Origin: Planctomycetota bacterium
Lineage (GTDB): Bacteria > Planctomycetota > UBA1135
Length of the DNA: 7,277 bases
NCBI GenBank assembly: GCA_029243845.1
Contig: JAQWRF010000119.1
Span: 1-7,277, forward strand
Direction: 5' to 3'
The notes below the pieces were generated by a model. That model was not told where the DNA came from, did no database searches, and was given only the letters and a program-made list of their open reading frames with translations. Positions 5,832-7,277 of this stretch are shown here, piece by piece. Positions within the stretch are counted from its first letter, which is position 1. Each line of letters begins with the position of its first letter. The position numbers and the translations under genes were made by a program.

Positions 5832-7277
5832 TTAGATCCCCTATTGGTTGACATGTAGATTTCGACCGCCTGAGAACGCACAATTACAATGTCCGAAATA
5901 GCGTCGCCATTAAGGGATTTTATTTTCACCGTTGCTTCAAGCGCGTTAATAGGTAGGTCGATAACGATTGAACTAGCTAAGCCAACCTTCCCTTCAGTTG
6001 GAGCCTCGAATTGCCGGACTCGCAAGGACCCCCCCTCACTAATTTCGACGAAATCAGGTAAACCGTTGCCCGTAAGGTCTGGCACGAAGGTATCCAACGA
6101 CACAAATGAATTAATATCATCGACACCGATGGACCGAGACTCAGTGAGCGATGCGCGTTTACTCCACCCAGCTTCTGTAGCTAAAAAAGCAGATGCTGTA
6201 TGCTTAAGCTCTGGAGTGCCGCGCCCGGCAAGACCAAGGTCTAAAGTCCAATTAGACAGACACACATCGGCATGACCATCGCCGTTGATATCGAACAAAT
6301 TAACACCAAGCGCCGTTGAATCAACCCTAAACAACCCGTCGGAATCATCGAGGTTGTCCTTTCCCCAAGGGTCGGAGAAAAGACGGATTTGAAACGGACG
6401 GGACTGACTTAAAATATCATCGGATGAACGTACTATCAGCAAATCGGAAGTATGGTCACCATCGGTATCAACCCATTCAATCTGCTCATAATCGCTTTTA
6501 GAGTTGCTTCCTAACTCAAAGACACGGTCTGCCTGAGACAGAAAAGTGTTGTCTTTGCTCTGCAAATGCACAGACAGCTTATCGCCACTCTTATAACTAA
6601 TGTCTAGTAGGCCATCGCCATTAACATCGCTGAATATCGGTGCCGGTAAACTTATGCTTGAATACAGTGACGGTGGGTATTTAACGACACCAACAGCTTC
6701 ATTTGGCACGAACAAAGAACTCAATTCTTGACTACTGAGTGATGGGCGGACTTTACCCCCGAACAAGTTACTAGCAGCAATAGGAACTCGACTAGTATTT
6801 GGCTTAAGTTCGATGGCGCCACTTACCGTACCATCATGCTGAATTATTTTATAACCCATTGTCGTGAGCACAACCATTTCGGGCAGCCCGTCAGCGTCTA
6901 TATCAGCTACTGTATGCAAACGCGGCACGGAAAAGTAACTGGGCAAGTCTAGCAACATGCGCTCTTTAAGCAAAAGCTGCGGGCGTCCGACCCATGGTCT
7001 TACATAGATGCCGCGCGCGAGCATCCATATTATTTCTTCTGGGTCGAGCTCACCGTCATTCGCTGGCAAAAAATTCGCCACAGCCCACGCTACCACCCCA
7101 TTAGGAACTTCTATTCGCTTACCACTTGTTGGGCTAAAAAGATTTTGGTCTTGATAATGGATGTCTATGTAGCGGCGACTGTTGTCATATACCGCCAAAA
7201 ACATATCGAGATCGCCATCACCATCGGCATCAGCAAACTGCATTTCATTATTAAAATAACCGCGTGGTTGCACATGA
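5828..7277 (-). CDS. FG-GAP/VCBS-type beta-propeller protein, 5'-truncated by the window
   Basis: The frame stays open to the window edge (CAT precedes the first in-window GTG at 7273), so the true start and any signal peptide lie outside. Numbering from that GTG, 481 residues are seen. They hold seven Ca-loop positions: DADGDGDLD 15-23, DIDADGLPE 124-132, DVNGDGLLD 216-224, DTDGDHTSD 269-277, DINGDGHAD 328-336, DLTGNGLPD 399-407 and a degenerate SLNGDAISD 453-461. Each is followed by a short hydrophobic strand such as MFLAV, MVVL or LLIV. This suits a whole seven-bladed propeller binding Ca2+ in its loops, and further blades may lie upstream. The protein ends right after the last blade (STNRGSK). 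Its TGA overlaps the ATG of the next propeller gene (ATGA), so the two are co-translated. Extracellular or envelope location is inferred from the family; there is no direct evidence in this fragment. Substrate or partner is unknown. Confidence 0.8.
   Translation of the reverse strand, partial: HVQPRGYFNNEMQFADADGDGDLDMFLAVYDNSRRYIDIHYQDQNLFSPTSGKRIEVPNGVVAWAVANFLPANDGELDPEEIIWMLARGIYVRPWVGRPQLLLKERMLLDLPSYFSVPRLHTVADIDADGLPEMVVLTTMGYKIIQHDGTVSGAIELKPNTSRVPIAASNLFGGKVRPSLSSQELSSLFVPNEAVGVVKYPPSLYSSISLPAPIFSDVNGDGLLDISYKSGDKLSVHLQSKDNTFLSQADRVFELGSNSKSDYEQIEWVDTDGDHTSDLLIVRSSDDILSQSRPFQIRLFSDPWGKDNLDDSDGLFRVDSTALGVNLFDINGDGHADVCLSNWTLDLGLAGRGTPELKHTASAFLATEAGWSKRASLTESRSIGVDDINSFVSLDTFVPDLTGNGLPDFVEISEGGSLRVRQFEAPTEGKVGLASSIVIDLPINALEATVKIKSLNGDAISDIVIVRSQAVEIYMSTNRGSK
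5837..5842 (-). promoter_or_regulatory. Ribosome binding site of the downstream propeller gene
   Basis: AGGGGA on the minus strand, 5 nt before ATG 5831 and within the last codons of the upstream propeller gene. Together with the in-frame TAA just before the ATG it fixes this start and argues that the two propeller genes are separate, not one gene broken by a frameshift. Confidence 0.55.
5891..7231 (-). repeat. Seven-fold Ca-loop (FG-GAP) repeat in the upstream propeller protein
   Basis: Loops are encoded at 7205-7231, 6878-6904, 6602-6628, 6443-6469, 6266-6292, 6053-6079 and 5891-5917 (the last degenerate). Starts are 109, 92, 53, 59, 71 and 54 residues apart. The first spacing could hide an eighth, loop-less blade around residues 60-90, where NDGELDPEEIIWML loosely resembles the repeat. 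Confidence 0.75.

Noticed and set aside
5889..6275. Plus-strand frame of 128 codons
   Set aside because: Antisense to the upstream propeller gene, low-complexity Ser/Arg-rich translation, no family motif.
4332..7231. Recurring GCCATCGCCATC-like words, considered as a DNA repeat array or CRISPR
   Set aside because: They are in-frame codons of the Ca-loop motif, unevenly spaced by 49-109 codons and diverged at wobble positions, so they are protein repeats.
7271..7273. GTG as the start of the upstream propeller gene (would give a 481-aa complete protein)
   Set aside because: The frame is open to the window edge (codon CAT before it) and the residues that follow immediately form a propeller Ca-loop with no signal peptide. 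The gene almost certainly begins outside the window.

Overview
The window is almost wholly coding. Seven protein genes, two of them cut by the window ends, fill it, and the only clear intergenic DNA is 37 bp (2964-3000). I see no tRNA, rRNA, CRISPR array, insertion sequence, riboswitch or hairpin-plus-T terminator, and no gene-free stretch longer than 37 bp. The tight packing, the 1-13 nt overlaps and the FG-GAP/VCBS propeller proteins fit a bacterium, probably one with an envelope rich in such proteins (Planctomycetota, Myxococcota or Bdellovibrionota-like, or a marine proteobacterium). The sequence does not settle the phylum. GC content is moderate and uneven: I counted 38/60 at 3001-3060 at the start of the methyltransferase gene and 23/60 at 4801-4860 inside a propeller gene.

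Left part (minus strand, read from 2963 down to 1): a four-gene unit of tryptophan 2,3-dioxygenase, a divergent short-chain dehydrogenase (SDR), a luciferase-like flavin monooxygenase, and the first 36 codons of an unrecognised protein. All three junctions overlap (13, 1 and 11 nt), so this is very likely one translationally coupled operon. The usual partners of the dioxygenase, formamidase (kynB) and kynureninase (kynU), are absent from the part seen. Two oxidoreductases and an unknown protein take their place, which suggests a tryptophan- or kynurenine-derived pathway other than the textbook one. That reading is inference.

Middle: head-to-head with the dioxygenase gene, on the plus strand (3001-4260), is a PUA/Rossmann SAM-dependent rRNA methyltransferase of the RlmI type. 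Neither divergent gene has a Shine-Dalgarno sequence at normal spacing. Each has a -10-like hexamer 6-7 nt before its ATG, so both transcripts may be leaderless.

Right part (minus strand, 7277 down to 4257): two consecutive FG-GAP/VCBS-type proteins joined by a 4-nt ATGA overlap. Each has seven recognisable Ca-loop positions (DxDGDGxxD or degenerate versions), as expected for seven-bladed beta-propellers. The downstream one carries a charged helical insertion before its last blade. The upstream one is open to the window edge, so its N-terminus is missing. The second propeller gene and the methyltransferase gene converge, and their stop codons overlap.
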